Origin: Mesostigma viride
Taxonomy: Eukaryota > Streptophyta > Mesostigmatophyceae > Mesostigmatales > Mesostigmataceae
Assembly: GCA_009746045.1 (NCBI GenBank)
Contig: RPFO01000072.1
Span: 3,483,237-3,547,236, forward strand
Direction: 5' to 3'
Length of the DNA: 64,000 nucleotides
This document shows, one piece after another, positions 35,108 through 44,520 of the stretch (position 1 is the stretch's first letter; the number at the start of each line of letters is the position of its first letter). The notes below the pieces were generated by a model. That model saw only the letters and a list, made by a program, of their open reading frames with translations, had not been told where the DNA came from and did no database searches. A program made the position numbers and the translations under genes.

Positions 35108-35401
35108 CTACTTCTTCACAAGAACATCTTTCAACGCCTGTGAACGAAGCGACCCAGCATCCGTTCTGTACGTCGTTCTAACGTACGATCCGACTTTGTC
35201 ATCTGAAATGTATTTTTTCAACTCTTCCTTATTTTTCTTCATCTCTTCCTCATCGGACCAATTTCGGATCTCCTCTTCCTCGTCATCTGGATGGTCCAAG
35301 TGATGAACTTTGTTAGCCGGGGCAATGGACTTGCTCGTCCTCACCTTCTTCTGCAAGGTTTCGGGAACAATCATGTCCTTATACCAGTTGTTGGAATCCA
35401 T
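35108..35401 (-). CDS. Acidic/lysine-rich viral protein, 97 aa
   Basis: A short charged protein with a highly acidic middle (HPDDEEEEIRNWSDEEEMKK) and a basic C-terminus. No membrane segment or domain is visible. It lies upstream of the membrane-protein gene on the same strand and is divergent from the gene at 35489. Function unknown. Confidence 0.65.
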   Translation of the reverse strand: MDSNNWYKDMIVPETLQKKVRTSKSIAPANKVHHLDHPDDEEEEIRNWSDEEEMKKNKEELKKYISDDKVGSYVRTTYRTDAGSLRSQALKDVLVKK

Positions 35402-35469
35402 TTCATGTACGACACATTGGAATGATATTTTTTCACTTCTTGGTAACGAGCTAACAAATAAAATTTCCG

Positions 35470-35479
35470 TATATAATAC
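35470..35479 (+). promoter_or_regulatory. TATA-like element close to start codon
   Basis: TATATAATAC lies about 10 bases before the ATG at 35489, matching the start-proximal class seen at 5625 and 53208. Confidence 0.5.
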
Positions 35480-35488
35480 ATTCTAGAC

Positions 35489-35962
35489 ATGACAACCGTG
35501 AGAGACGCATTCGTAACGATCATGACACCGATATCATACCTTTTTCCGAGCGCCGGAATGGCCAGACCGGCATTTTATTGGAAAAACATGACCAGTTCGT
35601 GTCATCTTAAATTGGAATCGATCACATATGACAACCTAGAGGGTTCTTTGTCTGTCCCTCCTGATTGTCCGATCGTTTTCAAATGGAAATACTCTCCATC
35701 ACCTGCAGATCAACGCGCCATGGAGTTTCTTGGTCGAGTCCTCACTAAAACCGTAACTCTTAGTCCCGATACGGCCATTACAGTGATCACACCAAGCTTG
35801 ACTCCGGACGACGTTGAAAAAGGGAAATACCTCATAATAACAAATCAGGGTAGGCCGTTTTTTATGAAAGATTTTGAGAATATGAACGAAGATTTATGGT
35901 CGTTCAAAGTCGTACAAGATAGCAACGAAAACACGACGACCGCAACCTTCATCAGGCCTTGA
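35489..35962 (+). CDS. Viral protein of unknown function, 157 aa
   Basis: The protein seems beta-rich and soluble, with hydrophobic patches but no clear membrane helix. No motif was recognised. The start is supported by a TATATAATAC element 10 bases upstream. Its 3' end overlaps the convergent lipase gene by 11 bases. Confidence 0.65.
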   Translation: MTTVRDAFVTIMTPISYLFPSAGMARPAFYWKNMTSSCHLKLESITYDNLEGSLSVPPDCPIVFKWKYSPSPADQRAMEFLGRVLTKTVTLSPDTAITVITPSLTPDDVEKGKYLIITNQGRPFFMKDFENMNEDLWSFKVVQDSNENTTTATFIRP

Positions 35963-36650
35963 TCACCTTGTACTCCTCTCTTCCTTCTACCGCGGCTTGT
36001 AGCCGTCCGAGATATCCTTTGCGCACGTCGTTGACCATATGGGTTCGCAGACCGAGCCATTTAGGACCTTCACCTTTCAAGACCAAGGCGTTCCCTACTG
36101 ACTTGTACAGATACGGGTTAGGGAAATGACATATCGGGTCGTCTTCGTCTTCAACGCGCCAGTAGATTTTTGAACTACTTTGGGAAAGACGGGAGCGACC
36201 TTCGTCGTCCGTAAACCTAGGCGCTCCGAACGCAAAGACGCGAAGTTGTTTCGCGTCGTCGTCGGGCAGGAGAGCTAAGAGACACGAAGCGACCGCCCCG
36301 CCCATCGAATGTCCCGTAATATCCAGATCAAACCCCGAACACAGACGAGGTGACACTAGCTTCTGTAATGCGGTCGCGGATTCCAAGTATCCTGAATGGA
36401 TTTTACATCCCGCGGCATCCGAGTGCACGAGATTCCACTCGGTGCTGAGTTTGTAACTTTCGAAGGACCGAGGATCGGTCCCTCGAACGACAACAACTTG
36501 CCTTCTCTTGCTTAGGTCCGTAATCACCGCCGCTTTTCCCTTGCGAGGCCACTCTACAACGTCCCACGACGATGGAAGGAAGGAATTCGAGTACACGAGT
36601 GTCGAGTAAAATGCGTAATCTCGAAGAGTTTTGAGAATCGCCGGATCCAT
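35952..36650 (-). CDS. Class 3 (fungal-type) lipase, 232 aa
   Basis: This is an alpha/beta hydrolase of the class 3 lipase family. The nucleophile elbow GHSMGG is at about residues 113-118, the catalytic Asp is probably in DEDDPICHFP (about 178), and the His in RTHMVNDV (about 207). The oxyanion region VVVRGTDP is present. No signal peptide is visible, so it probably acts inside the cell or virion on glycerolipids. Lipases of this class occur in several giant viruses. The frame appears intact, with a T-rich tract before the ATG. Confidence 0.87.
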   Translation of the reverse strand: MDPAILKTLRDYAFYSTLVYSNSFLPSSWDVVEWPRKGKAAVITDLSKRRQVVVVRGTDPRSFESYKLSTEWNLVHSDAAGCKIHSGYLESATALQKLVSPRLCSGFDLDITGHSMGGAVASCLLALLPDDDAKQLRVFAFGAPRFTDDEGRSRLSQSSSKIYWRVEDEDDPICHFPNPYLYKSVGNALVLKGEGPKWLGLRTHMVNDVRKGYLGRLQAAVEGREEYKVIKA

Positions 36651-36687
36651 TTTTTTTTTGTTCTTTTAAAGTATACTCTCTTTTTTC

Positions 36688-36833
36688 ATGGAGATTGTCC
36701 AGGTTTGGAAGAATTTGAAGACGGCCGGGAACCTTTCAAGCGACATCAAGTACGCGATGAGCACCAACTTGTTCACGTACATGCTTTTGCTTACGTTCCC
36801 CCTGACAGCGACGGCCGTGAAGAAGAAGTTTAA
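36688..36833 (+). pseudogene. Small membrane protein, 5' part, split by piggyBac-like element
   Basis: From ATG 36688, after GTATACTCTC, about 48 codons encode a helical start and one hydrophobic segment (NLFTYMLLLTFPLTATAV). The frame would end on a TAA inside the element. Its continuation at 38527 is in frame if the element and one TTAA are left out. The whole gene would encode a protein of about 110 residues with three hydrophobic segments. Confidence 0.7.
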
Positions 36834-38522
36834 CCCCTAAATGGTCTGAGATCCTGCCGATAAATCGGCTGGATCTTCACAATTTTGCAAACCAGATGCC
36901 ATCCAACCTACCCATATCCAATGGCTGTCCTTGGGGGCCAAGCATGTCCATGAGTTGCCCTTCGGGTTGGTATATCACAACCTCACATATATGCAGGGTA
37001 GGCCATGTTTAACTGCCGTCAAAGTCAGGGGGGTCAAGACGCGCGTTTTCATTTTTGGTAGAATGTGCATTTTGAATTATGTTATAAGACCTAGGCACCT
37101 ACCACTTCAGGGATGATAAACAATTAGTTGCTGAACAGTTTGAGCCATTGGGGTCATCATTTGGGTGGGTATACCAGCAGTTACACCCAGTACAGCCCAT
37201 AGGGGTACCGTTGGTAAAAAGCAACCAAGGGAGTAGGGGTGGGCATACGACCTCCTAATATGGCCACCAACCATGCCAAACAATACATTTCCCTTCCACA
37301 ATGATGGGGAAACATAACTGCATCATCACACTGCCCTTACATGGCACCTATGTGCAGGTGCCACCTTGTCCATGCACGTAGGTAACGTGGTACGGACACC
37401 CTACGCAAGGCATGCATTCTAGGAGGCAGCCACCAACAAACTAGTGGTGTTGAGCCTATTTCAGCCTGCCCTAGCAAGGATAAACTAGGCCTAAGCTGCT
37501 ATAGCTTGCCAGGTGATGGCCAGCACACCTGGTGGCACATGCTGTCAATGGGAAGCTTTTACTCACCAGTTACGTGCTTGATGATGCCACAGAGACCAGC
37601 CAACTGCCTCACACTCATGCAATATGTGTATGGGAAATGTATAACAAACATATATGGAGGTATTCAAACCCATACAGCCTCTAAAACTTATCACCATCAC
37701 CCTGTGGCAGGTCAACTGACTGAGGGAAGCATCTAAGAATGGTGTTTTAGAAAGGGGCCAGGCCAGGGTCAAGAAAGAGCATGAATAGTGCAAAAAGAAT
37801 GTGCTACACAAGCTAGAACGTATATATAAATGTCAAACATCGATAGGAAAACGAGGCTTAAGCTTTACCAGGCATGGATGGCGTTACCTTGGCCCAGGCG
37901 GTGGCCGCAAAATGGCGCATTTCGGCACACCAAAGCTGTGCAGCATGGTCGTTGGATTCGGCGATTTCTGGCCACCCTTGCACGTTTACGACTACTATGT
38001 ATCATAAAAAGTAAAAAGAAACCGATATATCCTTTAAAATACGCCGGAAAGGTATTGCTGTCAACGTTTCTATCGTCCGGCCTGATCGCAGTTTTTTCCA
38101 GCAAGAACGCTGCCGACACCTATCAAATGGCATTCCCGCGAACCAAAAATTGGCCTTTATGATCTTTAGGACGTTTAAAATCAATATCCTAAGTTTGGAC
38201 AGAAAATTCGAACGCAAACGTAAATGCCATGCGTGGGCGCAAGCCGCCATGGCCAGGTCGTCGTTTTCCGGAATGCACGTTGTACGTGAAAAAGTACCCT
38301 GACCCCTTGTACTTTGACCGGCCAGAACACCTCTATAACTTTGTCAAAAGTATGCAAACCCTAGTACCATGCTGTGAAGAATTTTATAAACTTTCGATCT
38401 TCTCAGCTAAACTTTTCCTAATTCTCAATAGATTTCGCGGCATCTGGTCCCCCGAGAAGGGGCCGATGCATCGGCTGGAACTCGATTTTTGGCGGAAAAT
38501 CGGCAGCAAGACCATTTAGGGG
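36834..38522. mobile_element. Non-autonomous piggyBac-like DNA transposon
   Basis: The 1,689-bp element is flanked by TTAA (36830-36833 and 38523-38526) and has 14-bp perfect terminal inverted repeats (CCCCTAAATGGTCT). Inside each end lies a palindrome, GCCGATAAATCGGC on the left and GCCGATGCATCGGC on the right. TTAA targets and C-run termini are the marks of the piggyBac superfamily. No transposase ORF is visible in the interior. It splits a small viral membrane-protein gene exactly at a TTAA in its coding sequence. Confidence 0.9.
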
Positions 38523-38526
38523 TTAA

Positions 38527-38722
38527 GCAGATCGATCAGATGGGAGATGTCGACTTGAAGAAGGTCAAAATTAACAGCGGCGTCCTTGCCCTGTCTATAC
38601 TTGCAGGAGCGATCGATACGTACCTTAAGACGCGCTTTAATTCTTGGAAGATCGGCATTGTGAATACTGTGGTGTTAGCTGCATTGATGTATTCGTCTTG
38701 GTTGATTGCTATTAAGATTTAA
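38527..38722 (+). pseudogene. Small membrane protein, 3' part after piggyBac-like element
   Basis: The frame encodes two further hydrophobic segments (SGVLALSILAGAIDTYL and IGIVNTVVLAALMYSSWLIA). An internal ATG at 38540 could start a 60-residue product, but frame and spacing show it was the tail of the gene at 36688. Confidence 0.72.
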
Positions 38723-38748
38723 TTGTGGCGTCATTTTAATAAACAAAA

Positions 38749-38940
38749 ATGCCTTTTGAGTTTGATAAGTGGACAGAACGGTTCGTTTCCGACCTCACGC
38801 GCTTGATGAACTTTGTGAAACTTGCGATTTTTGCAGTAAGCGTTTTCATAATCCATAAAATTTCTCAAAAAATAACGACGATCATCATCAGCCTACTGTA
38901 CAAAACTCCATGTTTTTCGCAACCTTTGGAAGACCGATAA
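38749..38940 (+). CDS. Small membrane protein, 63 aa
   Basis: A polar N-terminus is followed by a hydrophobic segment at about residues 22-40 and a second weaker one. It begins 26 bases after the previous stop, with TTTTAATAAAC just upstream. No family is recognised. Confidence 0.55.
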   Translation: MPFEFDKWTERFVSDLTRLMNFVKLAIFAVSVFIIHKISQKITTIIISLLYKTPCFSQPLEDR

Positions 38941-39020
38941 AAGAAGACGAGGACGCTGTCGTGACACGTCCCATGCAATGGACGGCCGTGGCAAATATGA
39001 TGCTAATGGCTGTGTTGTAG
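38910..39020 (+). CDS. Possible very small protein, 36 aa
   Basis: From ATG 38910 to TAG 39018-39020 the frame encodes a short polar-then-hydrophobic peptide ending ANMMLMAVL. It overlaps the previous gene by 31 bases. It may be real or may be the start of the decayed gene that follows. Confidence 0.25.
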   Translation: MFFATFGRPIKEDEDAVVTRPMQWTAVANMMLMAVL

Positions 39021-39055
39021 ATTGGACGCTTTTTTTGATTGCCTTTATTAGCACC

Positions 39056-39898
39056 TATGCCTAGAAGCGGTTTACGTTGCGGATATAGACATTCCACGAG
39101 AGGTTCTACGGAAGAAGATTGCCAAAAAGCGGGACAAGTGCGTTTGTACGGCCTTCGGCAGATTGCAAAGGGGCCAAGAAATAAACCTGACTTTCAAGGT
39201 GTACCGGAAAAGGGCCCAATCTATTGCGGGGCAGGATATGGCAGAAACAGGGGTCGGTTACGCAGTGCAAATCGAAAGGCCAACTACGACTCTGGGGTCG
39301 ATACTCCGTAGTTGTCGGAAAAAAGGAATTGAAACCAAACCAGACGGCTAAAACAGCGCCTAGATCGCGTTTATCACAAGCAGAACTCTGGAGACAAGAA
39401 AAAGAGCGATGGGAAAAGGAAATTGCACAAAAGAGAGCGGCTGAACAAAAAATGCGGATGCAGAGGGCGCAAAAAGGGGGTATGAACCTATCAAACCGCA
39501 GCCGCCTCGTAAGGAAACACAATCTAAGCAACAAATTGTAGAAGATAACCAACAACTCGTTTCAGAGATGAAGCATCATGAACACAATTTGGAAAGAGAC
39601 TTGCGTTAAGTAAAACGAGAAATACTGAAAGTTGAATCGAGCAATCCCGAACAAACAAAACCCCAAACTGTAAAAGATGCAAAACCGGCTAGTTCTGAGC
39701 CAACAAAAGCCGAAACCAGCAAGGAAGAAAAAAAGGCAACCGAAAATAAGAACAAGTCCATCGATTTGACCTCGATGACTCGACATCAGAGAAACAAGTC
39801 AAACCAAAGGGAAAAAATACACCTCTTCCGCCTAATGCGACCTCTCATGATCTCACAACCGATGATCCACTCGACGATGTAATTACCGAGAAATGGTA
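39056..39898 (+). pseudogene. Decayed viral gene with several frameshifts
   Basis: Coherent protein-like sequence runs from about 39056 to 39898 but changes frame at least twice (near 39297 and at a G-run near 39475). It also has an in-frame TAA at 39608. Early parts include RQEINLTFKVYRKR-like basic strands. The middle is a Lys/Glu/Gln-rich helix (ELWRQEKERWEKEIAQKR), and the tail is rich in Lys, Pro, Ser and Thr. The last in-frame codons end as the OTU gene begins. The original function is not recognisable. Confidence 0.65.
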
Positions 39899-40921
39899 AG
39901 AACCGTCAAGGCGCCCGCTCTTCGCATTGTAAGAACACCGAATCAGTATCCGAGAATAACATACCCCCCTCACTGGTTCGAACTCGACTCGATGTACAGT
40001 CTCACAAACCCAGATTTGCCCGACGACACCATCTTGTTTTATCGCGGAACTCCTGGTGACGGACATTGTTTTTTCAATTCTTTTTACATCTGCCAAGCTT
40101 GGCGACAAAGAGAAACCATAACAACGGAGGAACTACTTTCGAAAGCACGCGACATGAGGAAGAAAATACTAGAAGGTTGGGACAAGGTCTACGAACCTCT
40201 CCTCATAAGAGTTTGGGGTGCAAAGGACAAAAATGGCGAGATGTCGAAATCCGTGAAAGAAACGCTTCCAGGGAATAAATGGATCGAAGTGAACGCGTCT
40301 TACATTATGGCGGAGATAACAAACACTCCTATTGTGGTAGTAACTCGTGGAAAGTCGTCCGAAAATTATCCTAACGGAAACGTAACGTTTTATCGGTTCG
40401 ACCCTCGTACAGAAAAAAGCACATGGAACCCGGCGGTCTACATGGATCACCTCAATCATCACTACACTGCTCTACTACCTCGTCGCGACTCCAACGATTA
40501 TGCTGCAATGCGACCATCGTTCCCGTTAGAGGTGGACCCAAGTCGCTTGAAAGGACTACATTATGAACCAGGTAAAACTGTCGATAGAAAAGATTTCGTG
40601 TATCAAAGCAAACCGGAGGAATACATCGATTCGAGTTTTAGGTTCTCGCATCACGAACTGCCAGGTTTAGTAGTCACTCACGTGCGAAAACTCTCTTCTG
40701 GCGGGACTTACAACGTCTTTGAGGCTGTCGTGGTGGCGCGGAGTTTCCATGGAACTGGGTTTACGGGCGGAAACTCTATCAAAGTGAGCCAAATCTTGCC
40801 GCGGGCGGATAGACTAAGGAAAAAATGCAAGGAGTTGCTTAGAGGACGCAAATCGCCTTTTTTCACCGTCCGGCCCAGCTGGTCTACAAGGTCAACAAGA
40901 AGCAGTCGAAAGAGATTTTAG
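39893..40921 (+). CDS. OTU-like cysteine protease (deubiquitinase)
   Basis: The 342-residue protein shows the OTU catalytic pattern: TPGDGHCFFNSFYICQ at about residues 52-67 gives the Asp and nucleophilic Cys, and DHLNHHYTALLP near 185 gives the His. OTU proteases remove ubiquitin or related modifiers, and viral members counter host signalling. The C-terminal 150 residues are of unknown fold and end in a basic Arg/Ser tail. The start overlaps the end of the decayed gene upstream. The frame is intact. Confidence 0.82.
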   Translation: MVRTVKAPALRIVRTPNQYPRITYPPHWFELDSMYSLTNPDLPDDTILFYRGTPGDGHCFFNSFYICQAWRQRETITTEELLSKARDMRKKILEGWDKVYEPLLIRVWGAKDKNGEMSKSVKETLPGNKWIEVNASYIMAEITNTPIVVVTRGKSSENYPNGNVTFYRFDPRTEKSTWNPAVYMDHLNHHYTALLPRRDSNDYAAMRPSFPLEVDPSRLKGLHYEPGKTVDRKDFVYQSKPEEYIDSSFRFSHHELPGLVVTHVRKLSSGGTYNVFEAVVVARSFHGTGFTGGNSIKVSQILPRADRLRKKCKELLRGRKSPFFTVRPSWSTRSTRSSRKRF

Positions 40922-40949
40922 ACAGTTTACTCAGCCGAATTCTAGAGTA

Positions 40950-41189
40950 ATGGCTGTGATATCCGAGGCAGTGGAAGCAGAGATTGTTGTATTAGAAATT
41001 GATACAGTCAGGAAGACAGCCACACCTTGGGTGGTGTCCATGAAGATTCATTTCTATGCACCTACAAAACCGAAGCATCAGCGGTTGTACTTGTTAAACC
41101 ACGGAGGGCATTTGGACGTGTTGCTGCCTTCGTATAATTCTTTGTGGTCGAGTTACACCCAATGGATGTTCAACGATCTTCAAACATGA
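40950..41189 (+). CDS. Small viral protein, 79 aa
   Basis: A beta-rich small protein (AEIVVLEIDT, VVSMKIHFYAP, YLLNHGGHLDVLL). It starts 28 bases after the OTU gene and its end overlaps the convergent MYND gene by 20 bases. No family is recognised. Confidence 0.55.
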   Translation: MAVISEAVEAEIVVLEIDTVRKTATPWVVSMKIHFYAPTKPKHQRLYLLNHGGHLDVLLPSYNSLWSSYTQWMFNDLQT

Positions 41190-41922
41190 GGCAGGGCCGG
41201 AACGTAAACACGGGCTGTCCCCTCTTTTCGACATATTGCAGACTTCTCCTGATATGTTCGCAAAAGACGCCGTGGGCTTCCCGATCTTCATCACGACACT
41301 CGCGGCTGCAATACGTCGGATCGCTGCATTTCTCGCAACGGTACACACAGCGTCCTCTGTATACGCAATTGAAGTTCATGCAACCTTCAAAGAAACTCAC
41401 GGAGGACCCTATTCCTACATCGATAGACTCGGGGACGAAAAGGGGGTTCTGAGCCCACTTCGGATCCTTCTCGGGTCCTTCTTCGGCCGATACCGTAAAG
41501 GCGTGAGACATCTTTGGGGTGTAGTAGTCCGCGGAAAGCCCTCTCGCTTTGGCCATGTACACGATGGCGATCGCTACTTCCCGTGTTGTGTCCACGTTGA
41601 ACATGAGCAGAGGGCTTATGAGTCCCGAAAAACGCGCATCGTCTTCTGCGACCAGTTGTAGGTCGAGCGTCCGCCGGCTGATCTCTGTAAAAGATCGGAC
41701 CCGTGCGACGAACAAACATCGCTTTGAATAGTTGGCCCGAGACCAGCGGTCTGCTTCCTCTTTGAGATCTTTCACACGCAAGGTAGGCTGCTCGGAGATT
41801 GCTTTTCCCTGCGCAAACAGAATCACGCTGGCTTTGTTGTCCTTTTCCCATCTTCGATACGACTGAGTCGTTTTTCCCGGTCTGGGGCGCTTTCTCGCTA
41901 TCCAGGATCGCAGGCGCGCCAT
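41170..41922 (-). CDS. MYND zinc finger protein, 250 aa
   Basis: A C-terminal MYND finger is visible at about residues 195-232: CRCEKC-type pairs in CVYRGRCVYRCEKC, then YCSRECRDEDREAHGVFC. MYND fingers bind proline-rich peptides and recruit co-repressors. The N-terminal part begins with a basic segment and holds no other known domain. Many giant viruses carry MYND proteins of unknown role. ATG 41922 is preferred over TTG 41943. It is divergent from the oxygenase gene at 41934 with only 11 bases between starts. Confidence 0.82.
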   Translation of the reverse strand: MARLRSWIARKRPRPGKTTQSYRRWEKDNKASVILFAQGKAISEQPTLRVKDLKEEADRWSRANYSKRCLFVARVRSFTEISRRTLDLQLVAEDDARFSGLISPLLMFNVDTTREVAIAIVYMAKARGLSADYYTPKMSHAFTVSAEEGPEKDPKWAQNPLFVPESIDVGIGSSVSFFEGCMNFNCVYRGRCVYRCEKCSDPTYCSRECRDEDREAHGVFCEHIRRSLQYVEKRGQPVFTFRPCLMFEDR

Positions 41923-41933
41923 GAAAGCGTCAA

Positions 41934-42785
41934 ATGTTTTCAAAACCCGCGTTATGGATGTCGTCTTCCGTAGAAGAGGGCGTGCGTGACGCTTTTCGGA
42001 TGATTCAGTGCGCCGTTCGTCGAGGTCGGAAGCGCGCTGCGAACGATTTGATGTCGAACGAGGAGGAACTCGTTTTTGCTTCTGAGTTCGTTCGTGACGC
42101 TCTCGCGGCCGAACGAAACCCCGTGATTCGAGACGTATTTAAAGGCTTGGCGATGACCGGGTACGCCGTCGTCCGTGGAGCCGCGCCAGAGGAAGAGGTT
42201 CAAAGAATCTTCGCGTTGTCGCAAGACAGGCGGTCTCTCGCTACAACGATATTTCAAAGAGAAGACGAACGCGGCCGATCGGATAAAGGGGACGGAAGGA
42301 GGAGCCAATACAACTTGACAAAATCTTGGTCCAATGGCGAACTCAACACGTGGAAAACCTGCGTCCGTCTGATGTGGGATCTCGTTTCAGAACAATATCG
42401 GACGATCGAAGCGAGCTTCTTGTACTCTGATCCGGGATGCGACGTTCAGTCTGCGCATCGCGATTTTTCGCCGGACGTTATGCGCTGGAGGACAGGATTT
42501 CCCGTATCTTGTATGCTCGCGTTAGAGGATGACACGCGTTTCATATTGTTCTTATCGAAACATCACTCTAATCCGATCGATGAGACGGGCGACGATCTCA
42601 CGGGCCGCGTGTACCCTTTAGAAATCTCGTTGAACGCCGGGGACCTTCTGATTTGGCACGCGCACCTCGTTCACGCCGGCGCAGGATATCCTGACAAGTC
42701 GAATTCGCGCCTTTTTTTTGCCGGCGTGGCGCTAGGCGACATTGAGTCGATACCAGTGGATTACACGTTTCATGTGAAGACCTAA
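41934..42785 (+). CDS. Phytanoyl-CoA dioxygenase-like 2OG/Fe(II) oxygenase
   Basis: The 283-residue protein shows the facial triad of 2-oxoglutarate oxygenases: SAHRDF (HxD, about residue 180) and the distal His in DLLIWHAHLVHAG (about 247). Arg in NSRLFFAGV is the likely 2-oxoglutarate contact. The fold pattern matches the PhyH family, but the substrate cannot be told. The first 50 residues are variable. It shares an 11-bp intergenic start region with the MYND gene on the other strand. Confidence 0.78.
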   Translation: MFSKPALWMSSSVEEGVRDAFRMIQCAVRRGRKRAANDLMSNEEELVFASEFVRDALAAERNPVIRDVFKGLAMTGYAVVRGAAPEEEVQRIFALSQDRRSLATTIFQREDERGRSDKGDGRRSQYNLTKSWSNGELNTWKTCVRLMWDLVSEQYRTIEASFLYSDPGCDVQSAHRDFSPDVMRWRTGFPVSCMLALEDDTRFILFLSKHHSNPIDETGDDLTGRVYPLEISLNAGDLLIWHAHLVHAGAGYPDKSNSRLFFAGVALGDIESIPVDYTFHVKT

Positions 42786-42879
42786 AAAATACTAATAAAG
42801 ATTGTCAAAACATATGAAGCCCGGGCGTAGGGCGTCAGTTCGCGTGCCATATAAAACTTATTTTTTTAATAGGTAAGAA

Positions 42880-43166
42880 ATGACAAAGTCCAGCGTGCCA
42901 TTGGTTGACGCGCAGGAGATGCACCGCTACACCCGCGCACTTTTAAAGTGCCGTCAAAGAACAGGTTGTCGTCTATAAAGAAGGGCGATTTCGTTCAGAT
43001 ATGTAACACTAAAGATCGTTTTTGGGTGCAGGTAACGCGCGTTCGCCGCCCCCACCTGGAGGGCATAATCGACAACTACCTTGTACATACGCAAAACTAC
43101 GATGCCGGCGACACTATAATCTTTCACCAAGCCAACGTGTATGACATCATAAAAAAGCGGACATAA
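42880..43166 (+). pseudogene. Small conserved viral/phage-like protein, frameshifted
   Basis: ATG 42880 follows TATAAAAC by about 30 bases and opens a 32-residue frame that stops at TAA. A second frame from about 42948 encodes KKGDFVQICN, DRFWVQVTRV and GIIDNYLV, a small beta-barrel-like pattern (RFWV-type) recurrent in giant viruses and phages. The two frames differ by one step near 42945 and probably formed one protein of about 95 residues. If GTG 42948 is used, a 72-residue product would still cover the domain. Confidence 0.6.
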
Positions 43167-43204
43167 GCCTTGAAAAAAAATGCAGTCAAAGATTATCAAA
43201 ACAC

Positions 43205-43411
43205 ATGAAGCCGTGGGTCATATATCTTTTAATCGGTATTGTATTGTCCGGTGCAGCTGCATCCGGTGGGTATGGAGGCTACAAAGTTCACGAGGGTCGA
43301 CAAAAGAATGATACCAAGTCTACGCAACTTGGAACGTTTCTGATCGCACTATGTATTGCGATCTTAGCAATAATGATAAACATTGCGTTTATCATTAAGT
43401 TTACTCCTTAG
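43205..43411 (+). CDS. Small two-helix membrane protein, 68 aa
   Basis: Two hydrophobic segments (residues 4-20 and 46-64) flank a glycine-rich, charged loop (GGYGGYKVHEGRQKNDT). The start follows AT-rich sequence. It probably sits in a membrane; no family is recognised. Confidence 0.62.
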   Translation: MKPWVIYLLIGIVLSGAAASGGYGGYKVHEGRQKNDTKSTQLGTFLIALCIAILAIMINIAFIIKFTP

Positions 43412-43472
43412 TGACACGAACACCACTCGCCTACCGAGACCGGTAAAATTTGCGTTTCTATAGTGGGTCGAG

Positions 43473-44459
43473 ATGGCGAACGCGGTAAAACTTCTCGCGT
43501 GTCTCCCTGCGAGGTGCGATTCTGTTCCGGACAAATGGGTCTGCGTCGGACGCAAACCGTCCTGTGTCAAAGTGACAAAAATATATAACGAAGAAATCCT
43601 CATGTACCCGCACCGTGAGCGCAACGAGACCCTCGCCGTTCGCAACGTGTGTCCTCACCGCGGTGCGCGTCTTTCTCACAAGGCGAGAGTCGAGGACGGG
43701 TGCATTCGTTGTGCCTACCACGGCATGTATTGGGGAAAACAGAACAACCCAAACGGATACCTTGACACGAAACAAGACGAGGATTTGGTGTGGGTCAACA
43801 CAGGGATAGGAGATGGCGACTCGGCCTTTCCTTCGATTCCGGAGTTCACAGATCCATTGTTTCGGACTTTTTCATACACGGGGGCGGTAGCCGGTCACCC
43901 GATGATCGTGATGGAAAATCTGCTAGACCACGCGCACTTGGAGCACGTGCATCGCGTAAAGATCGTCGAGTCCAAGCAAACAGAAGTGACCACAGAGACG
44001 TCATCCCTCTATAGCGGGAAGAGCGTGTACACGTATCCTATCACGAACGCGTGGATTAATCGATGGATCCGGAAGATGTTCTCGGTTCCAGATACAGGCC
44101 CGTTGTCCCTTTCTGTTGACAACGAGTTCTTTTTGCCCTATACCGCGAGTCTGCGGTTCAAGGTCTCTGGACAAAGCCGTGCTGTGTTCGTGCTGTGGTT
44201 CAGCTTGCAGCCGTTCGAGGAACGCAAGTCTCTGTTGACTTGCCGCGTTTCTCGCAGTGTCATGGTTGATCCGCGGTGGGATTGGATCTTTTACGGGCTG
44301 AACGCCCTTCCTTTGTTCGAAGACGACGAAATCATCGCGAACGTGGTTGTCGGCGATTGGTGGCGCAACCGGTTGACGCCTAACGATGCGTTGGTAAAGA
44401 TGTATAGAGACAAGATGTGGTCGGTGTACGGGATCTCGTTTCCCGAACCATTTTCGTGA
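43473..44459 (+). CDS. Rieske [2Fe-2S] non-heme iron oxygenase, 328 aa
   Basis: The Rieske cluster ligands are in NVCPHRGARL (CxH) and CAYHG (CxxH) at about residues 66-88. The mononuclear iron site is visible as LLDHAHLEHVH (about 153-163), the D-x2-H-x4-H pattern. The protein belongs to the oxygenase class that hydroxylates aromatic compounds, sterols or chlorophyll breakdown products; the substrate is unknown. It would need an electron-donor reductase, which is not in the window. A paralogue is at 61658-62602. The gene looks intact and is followed by the 32-bp repeat array. Confidence 0.85.
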   Translation: MANAVKLLACLPARCDSVPDKWVCVGRKPSCVKVTKIYNEEILMYPHRERNETLAVRNVCPHRGARLSHKARVEDGCIRCAYHGMYWGKQNNPNGYLDTKQDEDLVWVNTGIGDGDSAFPSIPEFTDPLFRTFSYTGAVAGHPMIVMENLLDHAHLEHVHRVKIVESKQTEVTTETSSLYSGKSVYTYPITNAWINRWIRKMFSVPDTGPLSLSVDNEFFLPYTASLRFKVSGQSRAVFVLWFSLQPFEERKSLLTCRVSRSVMVDPRWDWIFYGLNALPLFEDDEIIANVVVGDWWRNRLTPNDALVKMYRDKMWSVYGISFPEPFS

Positions 44460-44520
44460 AGTGTGCACGAACATTGTACAGTCCCAGTTAGAAGATTCTA
44501 TTTTCGATCGAGGTCGGGTG

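Noticed and set aside
36931-38519. Several 60-110 aa frames in the piggyBac-like element
   Set aside because: None shows the DDD transposase core or any other domain, and the frames are short and in mixed orientation.
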